From Actinomadura_C sp036008685 (GTDB taxonomy: Bacteria; Actinomycetota; Actinomycetes; Streptosporangiales; Streptosporangiaceae): a stretch of 64,000 bases of DNA. The notes under the pieces are model-generated. The model did no database searches. It was given only the letters and a program-made list of their open reading frames with translations, and was not told where the DNA came from. Location: NCBI GenBank assembly GCA_036008685.1, contig DASYNF010000178.1, positions 16,325 to 80,324 on the forward strand, given 5' to 3'. Numbering within the stretch: the stretch's first letter is position 1; every line of letters starts with the position of its first letter. The position numbers and the translations under genes were made by a program. Below are positions 42,206 through 50,814 of this stretch, piece after piece.

Positions 42206-45178
42206 CTAGATCACCACCCGGCGGTGCCGCGGCACGAGCTCTTCCACGAGCGCCTCCGTCTCCGGCCGCATCCGGCCGAGCATGGGTCCGCGCTCCACCT
42301 GGTGCCGCAGCTCCTCGACCGCGACGCGGACCTGTGCCTCATCGCCGGCGGCCTGCGTGGCCCGGAGGAGATCCCGCCAGAGCCCCTCGTCATCAGGGGC
42401 CAGCCGCAGGCCGGCCCGCGCGGCCTCGACCGCACCACGGGCGTCGCCGTCGTCGAGCCGCAGCACCACCAGCCGATGGGCGACGTCGATCACCCGGGCC
42501 ACGGCCTCGTACTCCAGGCCGTCGACGGCCAGCCAGCCGTAACGGCCCCTCGGCCGGCCGGCGAGCACGGGCCCGCGTACGAGATCGAGCGCATAGGACA
42601 TGTACGCGGCCTCCGAGGCCGGTTCGGCCGCGGACCGCCAGACCAGCCATCGCAGGACGCTCCAGTCGACCCGCACCTCGGATCCGAGCTTGATCCGCCC
42701 GGCGTCGTCGTCGTACAGGTTGGGCCGGCCGCGCGAGTCATGCCCGAGCCACTCGGAGACCCGGGCGATCGTGGCGTCTCGTACTCCGGCGGTGACCCCG
42801 CGCGGCCAGACCGCGCCACCGAGCACCGTGGGATGCACGCCGCCGGGATGTGTGGCGAGATAGACCAGCACCTCGGTGCACAGGGCCCGCCGGCCGTCCT
42901 CCATCGGCCCCGGGGCGTCGACCTCGACGGGGCCGAGCAGCCGTACGTCCACGACGGGCTTCAGGTCGGTGGCCATCGCGGCGGACGCCGGGTGGTCCTC
43001 GGCCTCGGGAAGCGGGACGCCCTCCAGCCGGCCGGCCGTGCGGAACAGCTCGACCACCGCGCGGTAGTGGTGCTCCGGCACCAGCTGCGCCTCGACGTCG
43101 AAGCCCAGCACACCGGCCTGCAGCCGCCCCTCGGGGGTGACCTCCCACGTCCAGGTGGCATCGGGCGGTTCCCCCGCCACGATGTAGCCGGCCGCCATCC
43201 GCTGCCCCGTCCGGGCGAGCGCGACGAGCCGGTCCGCCTCTTCCTCCGTGGGCTCGTCCGCCATGATCAGGTAGTGCGGCATCCAGGCCTCGCCGAACAC
43301 GCCCCGGCACCGGCCGGTCAGCACGGAGTCGGCCCCCGAGGCGGCGAGCGCCTGCCGCACCTCCTCGGCCCGGGCCTCCAGTTCCGGCAGCACCTCCGCC
43401 ACCGAGCCGACCGTACGGATCCGGTCGGGCGCGATGTGCGAGAGCTCCTCACCGAAGCCCACGAGCGTGACACGCATGTGGTCCGACCACCGGTTGGTGG
43501 CCAGCTCGATCGCCACCGCGGCCAGCACCGCCCGCCGGACCTCCTCGGGCCCGCGCAGGGCGATCAGCCCGTGCGCCGCCTCCAGGTCCACGAGGATGCG
43601 GCCGTTGTGATTCGTGCCGATCGAGACCAGGCCCGGGTAGGGCGCCAGCACGTCCCGCAGGTCGTCGGGGTCGGCCGGGAACTCGCGCACCCAGTCCCGG
43701 TGCAGCCGCCACACCTGCCCGCCGTCGTGGGCCTCCCAGGGGGCCGGCGGGTTGCGGTCGGCCGGGGCGATCCACAGGTCCAGGCTCTCGGCTCCGAGGT
43801 GCACGCCGTAGACGGTCGGTGGCCTGCGGTCGTCCACGGACAGGGCCCTGGACATCTGCCGTAGCCCGAGATCCAGCAACCTCGTGGCCTCGGTGTCCGC
43901 GGCGATGCGCAGAGCCTGCTCGGCCACGGCGGCCGCGCCCTCGGGCCGTGCGATCATCTGGCCGAAGGCCCGATGCCACATCTGCTCACGCCGCCGGCGG
44001 CCGAGCGCACCGAGCAGGCCCGCCGCCAGCAGCGAGGCCACCGACAGGCCCTGCGCCCAGCCGAACTCGTATCCGCGCGTCGCGGACGGCGTCTCGGCGG
44101 CCTGCCGGGGGGCCGGCTGCCGGGAGGCGGGCGCCTCGTGGCCGGGCGGTCCCGGAGCGGCGTGCTCCGGGCCCGTCCGGTGCCGGCCGGCCTGGTCTTG
44201 ACCGGCCTGGTCTTGACCGGTCCGATCTGGGCCGGTCCGGTCCCCGGGCGCCGGAGCCTTTCCGGCCCCCGTGGACCCGGCGGACCCCGAGCCCGCGGGA
44301 CCGGACCCCTCCGCGCCACCGCCCGTACGCGGGGCCTGCGGGACCGGCTCGGCCAGGTCCTGCCGGTCCGGCCGGGCCTCGCCGTGGGACCGGTACTCCT
44401 TCACCTCGTGCGCCGGCACCACCTGCGCGCCGACGGCGTCATCGGGCATCTCCAGGATCCAGCCCGGCCGGATCAGGCTCGCGATGGTGAGCCGGCTGCC
44501 ATCGGGCTGCACCCGGCCCTTGTTCAGCGCGTAGATCTCCGGGTAGCGCCGGCCATCGCCCAGGCACTTGTCCGCGATCTCCCAGAGGCTCTCGTGATGG
44601 CGGCCGTGCGGCGGGTGCACCCGGTAGATCTTCTTGGCCTTCGACTTCCGCACCGGGACGCTCTCCACGCTTTCGACGAGCTCCGGGGCGGTGGCCGTGT
44701 CCGGGACGACGGGGAGCCTCTGCAGGGACTGCGACTGGGTCTGAACCGGGCGGGCCGGATGCGGGTCACGCCCCGCGAACGCCGGGACGATGGCCGTCGT
44801 GGCCGTGAACAGGAGCAGCGCGGTGATGACGAGCCGGTGGACCAGCGACTGCGTGCCCCCGGCCAGCGGGACCTGGGCGGGGACGCCCACGCCGCGGAGC
44901 CCGGCGTAGACCTCCACGATCACGCACACGGTCAGCTGCAGCCAGGCCAGCCACACGAGGAGGACCATGACGGTCATGAGGGAGCCGGGCCCGAGGCGCT
45001 GGGTCAGCGCCTCCATGGAGGGCAGCCGCTCGGGGACCGGGGACCCGAAGAGCGTCAGCAGCGCGAACGGAACACCCAGGACCAGCGCGAGCAGCGCGGC
45101 CGCCGCGGCGATCCCCTGGAGCACGTCCGCCCCGCTCCGCCCGCCGTTGACCCGCGCTGCCCGCCGCGTTGCGCTCAT
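42206..45178 (-). CDS. Membrane-anchored LysM and BTAD-domain protein of the Tad pilus locus
   Basis: 990 residues. Three transmembrane helices lie in the first 135 residues (DVLQGIAAAAALLALVLGV, LMTVMVLLVWLAWLQLTVCV, LVITALLLFTATTAIVPAF). A LysM-like segment follows (YRVHPPHGRHHESLWEIADK, then YPEIYALNKGRVQPDG). Next is a disordered stretch with 15-bp degenerate repeats (44187-44246), another helix (AQGLSVASLLAAGLLGALG), and a long region with no recognised domain. The final ~270 residues are a winged-helix/BTAD unit (DVRLLGPVEVDAPGPMEDGR). Its ATG follows a chain of short overlapping mini-ORFs. It probably regulates or couples the pilus machinery; this is inference from position. Confidence 0.83.
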   Translation of the reverse strand: MSATRRAARVNGGRSGADVLQGIAAAAALLALVLGVPFALLTLFGSPVPERLPSMEALTQRLGPGSLMTVMVLLVWLAWLQLTVCVIVEVYAGLRGVGVPAQVPLAGGTQSLVHRLVITALLLFTATTAIVPAFAGRDPHPARPVQTQSQSLQRLPVVPDTATAPELVESVESVPVRKSKAKKIYRVHPPHGRHHESLWEIADKCLGDGRRYPEIYALNKGRVQPDGSRLTIASLIRPGWILEMPDDAVGAQVVPAHEVKEYRSHGEARPDRQDLAEPVPQAPRTGGGAEGSGPAGSGSAGSTGAGKAPAPGDRTGPDRTGQDQAGQDQAGRHRTGPEHAAPGPPGHEAPASRQPAPRQAAETPSATRGYEFGWAQGLSVASLLAAGLLGALGRRRREQMWHRAFGQMIARPEGAAAVAEQALRIAADTEATRLLDLGLRQMSRALSVDDRRPPTVYGVHLGAESLDLWIAPADRNPPAPWEAHDGGQVWRLHRDWVREFPADPDDLRDVLAPYPGLVSIGTNHNGRILVDLEAAHGLIALRGPEEVRRAVLAAVAIELATNRWSDHMRVTLVGFGEELSHIAPDRIRTVGSVAEVLPELEARAEEVRQALAASGADSVLTGRCRGVFGEAWMPHYLIMADEPTEEEADRLVALARTGQRMAAGYIVAGEPPDATWTWEVTPEGRLQAGVLGFDVEAQLVPEHHYRAVVELFRTAGRLEGVPLPEAEDHPASAAMATDLKPVVDVRLLGPVEVDAPGPMEDGRRALCTEVLVYLATHPGGVHPTVLGGAVWPRGVTAGVRDATIARVSEWLGHDSRGRPNLYDDDAGRIKLGSEVRVDWSVLRWLVWRSAAEPASEAAYMSYALDLVRGPVLAGRPRGRYGWLAVDGLEYEAVARVIDVAHRLVVLRLDDGDARGAVEAARAGLRLAPDDEGLWRDLLRATQAAGDEAQVRVAVEELRHQVERGPMLGRMRPETEALVEELVPRHRRVVI

Positions 45179-45232
45179 CTGGGCTTCCTCATCTGGGCTT
45201 CCTCATCTGGGCTTCCCCATCTGGGCTCCCTC
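45175..45232 (-). repeat. 14-bp tandem repeats forming a chain of five-codon mini-ORFs before the BTAD gene
   Basis: On the minus strand the unit AGGAAGCCCAGATG repeats, with one degenerate copy further upstream. Because each unit is 14 bp, each ATG is one frame shift from the next. The result is three mini-ORFs, MGKPR (45220-45203), MRKPR (45206-45189) and MRKPR (45192-45175). Each TGA overlaps the next ATG by ATGA, and the last overlaps the real gene start at 45178. Each unit also provides a purine-rich AGGAAG ahead of the next ATG. Confidence 0.8.
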
Positions 45233-45271
45233 GCGCGCCTGAGGCCGGGTCCGGCACCGCCGGCCACGACC

Positions 45272-45697
45272 TCAGACCCCTGCCTGTGGATGGGCGGAGG
45301 CCCTGGACGTCATGGTAAAGGTGCCGAAACCCGGCATGATGCTGAGCAGCTGAAGCTCCACCTGGATCGTGACCTGGACGGTCGCGGACTGCCGGTCGCC
45401 GCTGACGACGCAGCCCACCGCCCCGTCGGCCTCCGGGTATTTCGCGACCAGCCGCCGGGCCTTCGCGCAGGCGCTGCCGCCGTCGGCGATCCGCGGCCTG
45501 CCGGTCGTCCGCAGGTAGGTGACGTCGATGTCGTCGGCCGCCGCCCGCGCCCCCTGTTCGGCGATGTCCGCCGCCCGCTGCCGCGCGTGGATGGCCAGTC
45601 CCCCGTCGACGAGGAGCCCGGCCAGCAGGATCACGAAGACCGCGAAGATGACCGTGAAGAGGGACACCGTCCCCCGATCCCGCTCCGGCGCCTTCAC
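45272..45697 (-). CDS. TadG/TadE-like pseudopilin or pilus-assembly protein
   Basis: 141 residues from GTG 45697, overlapping the preceding stop (GTGA). A single N-terminal transmembrane helix (TVSLFTVIFAVFVILLAGLL) is followed by VDGGLAIHARQRAADIAEQG, the TadG-type motif. The C-terminal part is extracellular and holds two cysteines (in SACAKA and VGCVV). It is the last pilus structural gene of the operon. Confidence 0.82.
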   Translation of the reverse strand: MKAPERDRGTVSLFTVIFAVFVILLAGLLVDGGLAIHARQRAADIAEQGARAAADDIDVTYLRTTGRPRIADGGSACAKARRLVAKYPEADGAVGCVVSGDRQSATVQVTIQVELQLLSIMPGFGTFTMTSRASAHPQAGV

Positions 45698-46119
45698 CCG
45701 GTCCTCCGGAAGGTGTCGAGGGGCACGGTGGCGACACCGGTCATGGTCTTCACTCCCGGGAGCCCGATGAGGGACATGCCGCCCAGATCCACGTCGCAGC
45801 TCACGGTCACGGTGACCTGCCCCCCGGGCTCCCAGCCGGTCAGGTCCGGAGCGATCCGGGGTCCCCCTCCGCACCAGTCCCGGGTCTTGAGCGTCTCCCG
45901 GCCCGCCCGGTCGGCGAACGCCACGGCGTCCGCGCGGCTGCGTCCGACCGAGGCCGCGCGCGCACCGTCCCTGGCGGCACCGTCGATCTGGCTCTGGGCC
46001 TCCACCATCCGCCCGACCCCCACCATCAGCATCATGAACGCGATCAGCACCGGAGTCACCAGGGTCAGCTCCAGCGCCATGGAGCCCCGGTCGCGCTCCC
46101 GCCGGCCGGGGACCCTCAT
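45694..46119 (-). CDS. TadE-like pseudopilin
   Basis: 141 residues from ATG 46119, coupled to the upstream gene by an ATGA overlap. It has the TadE arrangement: a charged leader RERDRGSMALE, a hydrophobic helix LTLVTPVLIAFMMLMVGVGRM and DGAARDGARAASVGRS. Such minor pseudopilins help assemble Flp pili. The Cys pair in DWCGGG and VSCDVD may form a disulfide outside the cell. Confidence 0.85.
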   Translation of the reverse strand: MRVPGRRERDRGSMALELTLVTPVLIAFMMLMVGVGRMVEAQSQIDGAARDGARAASVGRSRADAVAFADRAGRETLKTRDWCGGGPRIAPDLTGWEPGGQVTVTVSCDVDLGGMSLIGLPGVKTMTGVATVPLDTFRRTG

Positions 46120-46559
46120 GGCAGGCCCTCGCACCGGGTCCCGCCCGCGGTGTCCGGGCGATAACACTCGATGGGGCCGCCGGAACGCTGGCGCACGCGG
46201 AAGGTGAAGAAGGGGATGACCTGCACGGCCTCGCCGCTCACCTCCACCCACCGTTCGCTGCCGTCGCCGCCCGCCTGGGCGCCGGCGTTGCCGAGCAGAC
46301 GGGAGCCGAACTGCCGGACCTGTGTCCGGGCGGTCTGTTCCGAACGGCCCTTCCAGTCGCCCCGGACCTCGCCGCGGGCCACCCTGGCGCCGCCCTGCGC
46401 CGCCGCGAGCGCCACGTGCCTGGCGTGGTAGACCATCGCGAACTGCACCACCGTGAGCATGACGAGGAGCAGGATCGGGGTCAGGAGGGCGAGCTCCAGC
46501 GACGTCGCCCCGGAGTCCCGGAGCCGTACGCGCGCACCATGGTCGGCGAGACGGCTCAC
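46116..46559 (-). CDS. TadE-like pseudopilin
   Basis: 147 residues from GTG 46559. The leader LRDSGATSLELALLTPILLL and the helix that follows, with YHARHVALAAAQGGARVARG after it, match TadE. Two cysteines near the C-terminus (ECYRP and TRCEG) may pair. It follows the Flp pilin by 4 bp. Confidence 0.86.
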   Translation of the reverse strand: MSRLADHGARVRLRDSGATSLELALLTPILLLVMLTVVQFAMVYHARHVALAAAQGGARVARGEVRGDWKGRSEQTARTQVRQFGSRLLGNAGAQAGGDGSERWVEVSGEAVQVIPFFTFRVRQRSGGPIECYRPDTAGGTRCEGLP

Positions 46560-46563
46560 GGCA

Positions 46564-46776
46564 CTATTTCGTCTGGATGTTGGACGCGGCGTCGTCGACC
46601 TTGTTCTTGATGGTGACGCCGATGCCGATCGCGATCAGCGCCAGGATCCCGGTGATGATCGCCCACTCGATGGCGGACGCGCCCCGGCTCCGGTCGGTGT
46701 CGGCGCGCAGCCGGTCGACGCGGACCGCGAGCAGGGTCCTGAGGTAAAGGATCCGGGGGTCTTTCAGAGGGTTCAT
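46564..46776 (-). CDS. flp: Flp-type prepilin
   Basis: 70 residues from ATG 46776 with GGAG upstream. The leader ends in DRSRGASAIEWAIITGILAL: a glycine cleavage site, then an Ala/Ser start with the conserved Glu at +5 and a 20-residue hydrophobic helix, as in Flp major pilins. A prepilin peptidase should cut after the glycine. The C-terminal KNKVDDAASNIQTK is short and typical. It is the likely structural subunit of the pilus. Confidence 0.87.
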   Translation of the reverse strand: MNPLKDPRILYLRTLLAVRVDRLRADTDRSRGASAIEWAIITGILALIAIGIGVTIKNKVDDAASNIQTK

Positions 46777-46826
46777 TTCGGCGCTCCTCGGCGTCTGGAG
46801 GGTTCAGGAGGAACAGGAAGACGCGC

Positions 46827-47744
46827 TCATGCGGCGAGCACCCGCATGAGCGCCGGAAAGGCGAGGAAGACCAGGAAGCCGGTGCACAGCAGCAACTGCG
46901 CGACGAGCATCGACTGGGATCGTTCGCCGGCCTTGCCCTCGATCTCCGACAGCTGCCGGCTGCGCATGGACGCCGCCCGGGCCGACAACGACTGGCGTAC
47001 TTTCGCGCCGTCGTCGGCGACGAGGCCGAGGGCGGCCGACAGGTCCCGCAGCTCCGCGACGTCGATCTCGTCACCGAGGTGGCCGAGCGCCTGCCACGGG
47101 GTCTGCCCGGTGATGCGGGCGTTGGCGAGCGCGTCCCGGATGCGGTGGATCGCCCACCCCTCGCCGACCTGCGCCGCCGTCATGAGCGCTTCGGGCACTC
47201 CGCGGCCGCCGGCCAGGTTCATGGCCACCAGGTCGAGGAACGCGCCGACCACATGGCGGAAGTCGCGCCGGCGCTGTGCCGCCTCCTGGCGGAGCTGCAG
47301 GTCGGGGAAGAAGAAGAACACCGCCGCGAACAGCGCGCCGAGCCACAGCGGAACGGTCAGAGAGGTTCCCATGCCGAGCAGCGCGAAATAGCCCACGAGC
47401 ACCGGGATGAAGACCAACGCCGCCGCGGGCAGCAGGAACTTGGTGGCGAGGAAGGCCTCGAAGGACCTCTCCAGGATCGCGAGATCCGCTCGTACGGTCC
47501 GCTGCTCCCAGCCCTGCTCCTCGTAGAACCGGGCGAGCCTGCGGCCCAGCTTCGAGCGCAGGCCGCCGACCTTCTCCCTGCTCGCGGGGACCCGTCCCGC
47601 GCGGGCGTCCTCGTCGCGGCGCCGGGCCGCGGCGTCGAAGGCGGCGAGGCTCGCGGCCAGCCCGGGCCGTGGAGGGAAGAGCGCGCGCACCAGAAGGAAC
47701 ACGCCGATCCCGAAAACGGCACCGGCCAGCAGGGGTGCGTTCAC
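46827..47744 (-). CDS. tadC: Tad pilus inner-membrane platform protein TadC
   Basis: 305 residues from GTG 47744, overlapping the tadB stop (GTGA). The type II secretion F domain is seen in GAFLDLVAMNLAGGRGVPEAL and LRDLSAALGLVADDGAKVRQSL. Transmembrane helices lie near residues 6 to 25, 110 to 155 and at the end (SMLVAQLLLCTGFLVFLAFPAL). With TadB it forms the assembly platform above the TadA ATPase. About 50 bp separate it from the pilin gene. Confidence 0.9.
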   Translation of the reverse strand: MNAPLLAGAVFGIGVFLLVRALFPPRPGLAASLAAFDAAARRRDEDARAGRVPASREKVGGLRSKLGRRLARFYEEQGWEQRTVRADLAILERSFEAFLATKFLLPAAALVFIPVLVGYFALLGMGTSLTVPLWLGALFAAVFFFFPDLQLRQEAAQRRRDFRHVVGAFLDLVAMNLAGGRGVPEALMTAAQVGEGWAIHRIRDALANARITGQTPWQALGHLGDEIDVAELRDLSAALGLVADDGAKVRQSLSARAASMRSRQLSEIEGKAGERSQSMLVAQLLLCTGFLVFLAFPALMRVLAA

Positions 47745-48712
47745 GACGGCCCTCCTCCCGCGTCCATGGCGTGCCTGCCGCGGAGCCGGGTCCCGTCCGA
47801 GCGGCCGCCCTGCCAGCCCGCCACGGTGGCGGGGACCTCCGTGGGAACCCCCGGTCGCGCGTCGGACCGGCCGAGGAACCGCTGCGGCATGTCGAAGCGG
47901 GCGAGCCTGCGCAGCCAGACGAACCCGAGCCCGAACAGGCCGACGACCGCGGCGAGCACGAGCTGGCCGAGAAAGCCGTCGTAGACCCCGACGTAGGACC
48001 GGTTGAAGACGGCCAGCAGCAGCGCCGTCCCGACCGACACTCCGACGACGATCTGGACGCTGCGCCGGGTCGTACGCCGGTTGGCCTCGACCCGCCTGCG
48101 CATGTCGAGCTCGGCGCGGGCCGAGGTGGACAGTGCGCCGAGCATGTCCCGGAGCCCGGGACCGCGCAGCCGCGCGTTGAGGATGAGCGCGCCGATGACG
48201 AGGTCCGCCGACGGGTCGTCGAGGTCGTCGGCGAACCGGCGCAGGGCGTCGGCCATCGGCATCCGCGTGTGCAGCCGGTCCACCAGGATGCGCAGGTGCG
48301 ACTGCAGGACGGGGGCCGCCGCGCGCAGCGAGGACGGGATCGCCTGTTCCAGCCCGACCGCTCCGGCGATGGTGTCGCGCAGCGACTCGGTCCAGGCGGC
48401 GAGCGCCTCCAGCCGGGCCATGGCCTTGCGCTCCTCGGCCGCGCCCCCCGCGATGCCGTTCCAGCCGAAGGCCAGCAGCCCGGCGCCGAGCGCGGCCATC
48501 GGCCAGCGGGTGGTGAGGAGCGTCGCGACCCCGGCGATCACGCCGAGCGATCCGCGGGTCGTGAGGGTGCGGAGGATGTCCTCCCGGCCGCGGCCGCGGC
48601 CGGGCCGCCCCGGCCGTACGGGCAGCCCGCGGATCGCCAGGACCAGCAGCAGCAGCCCCCCGCCCACCAGCCCCCCGGCCAGGATCGCCGGCAGCACGTC
48701 CGGCGCGGTCAC
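47741..48712 (-). CDS. tadB: Tad pilus inner-membrane platform protein TadB
   Basis: 323 residues from GTG 48712, which overlaps the tadA stop (GTGA); GTG 48715 adds one residue. N-terminal helices (LPAILAGGLVGGGLLLLVLAI, then a second near 55) are followed by the F domain LEALAAWTESLRDTIAGAVG and MPMADALRRFADDLDDPSADLV. Two helices close the protein. It is the partner of TadC. Confidence 0.9.
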   Translation of the reverse strand: MTAPDVLPAILAGGLVGGGLLLLVLAIRGLPVRPGRPGRGRGREDILRTLTTRGSLGVIAGVATLLTTRWPMAALGAGLLAFGWNGIAGGAAEERKAMARLEALAAWTESLRDTIAGAVGLEQAIPSSLRAAAPVLQSHLRILVDRLHTRMPMADALRRFADDLDDPSADLVIGALILNARLRGPGLRDMLGALSTSARAELDMRRRVEANRRTTRRSVQIVVGVSVGTALLLAVFNRSYVGVYDGFLGQLVLAAVVGLFGLGFVWLRRLARFDMPQRFLGRSDARPGVPTEVPATVAGWQGGRSDGTRLRGRHAMDAGGGPS

Positions 48713-50010
48713 CACGACACCCCCTGGGCCGGGTCATAGCCGTACCGGGCCAGCTCCTGCGCGCACGAGATGGGAGCGGCGGGGACCGCGTGGCCGCCGG
48801 AGCCGGGCGCGAACACCTCACTGGACAGCACCCGTCCGTCGCATCCGGTGACCTCGCGGACGCTCGAGACGAAGCGCCGCAGCCGGCCGCCGGTCACGTA
48901 GTCGTTGCGCTTCTCGAGGAAGACGACGAAGTCGATCGCGCCGGCGATCAGCATGTGCGTCGCCTCGATCGGGAGCCGCTCCTCGGCCTGGATGGCGTAG
49001 GTCGCCACCCGGTTGAACACCTCCATGGAGGAGTTCGCGTGGATGGTGGACAGCGAGCCGTCGTTGCCCTGGGTCATCGCGTTGAGCATGGTGACGATCT
49101 CGTCGCCGAGGACCTCGCCGACGATGACCCGGGAGGGGTTCATCCGCAGCGAGCGGCGTACGAGGTCGGCCATCGAGATGGCGCCCTCCCCCTCGGAGTT
49201 GGGCAGCCGCTGTTCGAAGGCGACGCAGTTGGGATGCAACTCGGGGAAGTGGTCGAGCCCGAGCTCCAGCGCCCGCTCGACCGTGATGAGGCGCTCGTAC
49301 GAGGGGATCTCGTTGGCGATCGCCCGCAGCATGGTGGTCTTCCCGGCGTTGGTCGCCCCAGCGATCATGATGTTCTTGCGCGCCGCCACCGCGGCCCGCA
49401 GGAACAGCCCCACCTCCGGGGTGAGGGTCCCGTTGCCGATCAGGTCGGACAGCAGGACCTTGCCCAGGCGGGCGCGCCGGATCGACAGCGAGGGGCGCAG
49501 GGTCACGTCCATGACCGCCGACAGGCGGGAGCCGTCGGGCAGCCGCAGGTCCAGCTCCGGGTTGGCGGTGTCGAAGGGCCGCGACGACAGCCCGCTGTAG
49601 GCCGCGAGGATCTGGACCAGCTCGACGAGCTCCTCGTCGGTCTCGGCGACCGGCTCGCCCATCACCTCGCGTCCGTCGGCATAGCCGATGAAGACCCGGT
49701 CACAGCCGTTGATGTCGATGTTCTCGACCTCGGTGTCCTCGAGCAGCGGCTGCAGCCGGCCGACCCCGAACAGCGCCGCGTGGACTCCGGCGGCGAGCTG
49801 TTCCTCCTCCTCGGCGTTCGGCGGCCGGCGGCCGGCGGTGATCTCGCCGCGCGCGTATTCCTCCAGGACCTGCGCGATGAGCGCGCGGGCGAACTGACGC
49901 TCGTCCTCGGAGGACATCGGCGGCAGGCCGCCCGCGGCGTCGAGCCGGCGCTGCTGCGCCAGCCGGTCGCCGACCTCCTGGCGCAGTCTCTTGACCAGGC
50001 CGTGGTCCAC
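48709..50010 (-). CDS. tadA: Tad/CpaF-type secretion ATPase
   Basis: 433 residues from GTG 50010, directly after the TadZ stop. The N-domain has VENIDINGCDRVFIGYADG. Walker A is IAGATNAGKTTMLRAI, the Asp box is RLITVERALELGL, Walker B is SRVIVGEVLGDEIVTMLNAM and the His box is GSLSTIHANS. It powers assembly of Flp pili through TadB and TadC. The ATPase motifs are complete, so it is probably active. Confidence 0.93.
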   Translation of the reverse strand: MDHGLVKRLRQEVGDRLAQQRRLDAAGGLPPMSSEDERQFARALIAQVLEEYARGEITAGRRPPNAEEEEQLAAGVHAALFGVGRLQPLLEDTEVENIDINGCDRVFIGYADGREVMGEPVAETDEELVELVQILAAYSGLSSRPFDTANPELDLRLPDGSRLSAVMDVTLRPSLSIRRARLGKVLLSDLIGNGTLTPEVGLFLRAAVAARKNIMIAGATNAGKTTMLRAIANEIPSYERLITVERALELGLDHFPELHPNCVAFEQRLPNSEGEGAISMADLVRRSLRMNPSRVIVGEVLGDEIVTMLNAMTQGNDGSLSTIHANSSMEVFNRVATYAIQAEERLPIEATHMLIAGAIDFVVFLEKRNDYVTGGRLRRFVSSVREVTGCDGRVLSSEVFAPGSGGHAVPAAPISCAQELARYGYDPAQGVSW

Positions 50011-50814
50011 CTAGCGCCCCCTCACCACGTCGGCGGGAGGCGCGCCCGCCGCCCGCGGGCCGGCCGGGGCGGTCAGCCGCCCGGCGAGTCCGGCCGCGAC
50101 CTCGCGGGCGGAGCGGATCAGCAGCGACCTGTCGAGCCGTCCGCCCCACTGGCCCCGCAGCATTTCGGCACCCTTGGGGTCGAGGGCGAAGCCTCCCAGG
50201 ACCGTGGCCGGAACCCGGGCGGCCGCGACGATCCGGTCGACCTCGGCGACCGAGCGTCGGTAGTCGCGCGGATCGGCGACCACGATGACACCGATGGGCG
50301 GGCCCCCGCGGAGCTCGGCGCCGAGCGCGGTGACGCGCTCCCGCAGGTGGGCGACCTGCTCGAGCGTCGGCCGGGTGAAGAGGACGACCATGTCGGCCTC
50401 GCGGAGCAGGTCGAGCAGCCCGGCCCCCGCGCTGAGCCTGCCGCAGTCGGCGAGTACGTCGGCCGAGGGGAGCGAGGCGAAAGCGCGGCCCAGCGGACCC
50501 CACAGCCAGCCGAGGCTCTGTGCCTGCTCGCCGTTGGTGAGCCCGACGAGCACGTCCAGCCCGCCCACGAGCCGCTGGCCGTGCTCCTCGATCTGCTCGG
50601 GGCGCAGGCCGCGGCGGGCCGTGGCGGCGAGACTGAGCAGGCCCCTGGCCGGGTTGAGCATCCCGGCCTCACCCGGCAGCCGGTAGACGAGGTCCCCGCC
50701 GGCCTGGTCGCATTCGGCGACGAGGACCGGCCGTGGCCACACCGCGCCGAGGGCCACCGCCGCCGTGGTGACTCCTGGAGCGCCCTTGTCCGCGGCCAGG
50801 GCGATGAGCGCCAC
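50011..50814 (-). CDS. TadZ-like MinD/ParA-family protein with altered Walker A
   Basis: 267 residues from GTG 50814, 0 to 1 bp after the upstream stop. The fold is that of deviant-Walker ATPases: LAADKGAPGVTTAAVALG aligns with KGGxGKTT, but the invariant second lysine is replaced by valine (GVTT). The other motifs (VLVAECDQAGGDLVY; ADVLADCGRLS) are as in CpaE/TadZ. TadZ proteins place the pilus machinery at a pole. Without the lysine, ATP hydrolysis is doubtful, so it may only bind nucleotide or act as a scaffold. Confidence 0.83.
   Translation of the reverse strand: MALIALAADKGAPGVTTAAVALGAVWPRPVLVAECDQAGGDLVYRLPGEAGMLNPARGLLSLAATARRGLRPEQIEEHGQRLVGGLDVLVGLTNGEQAQSLGWLWGPLGRAFASLPSADVLADCGRLSAGAGLLDLLREADMVVLFTRPTLEQVAHLRERVTALGAELRGGPPIGVIVVADPRDYRRSVAEVDRIVAAARVPATVLGGFALDPKGAEMLRGQWGGRLDRSLLIRSAREVAAGLAGRLTAPAGPRAAGAPPADVVRGR

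Noticed and set aside
45175..45232. CRISPR-like repeats
   Set aside because: The units are only 14 bp and contiguous without spacers, so they cannot be a CRISPR array.
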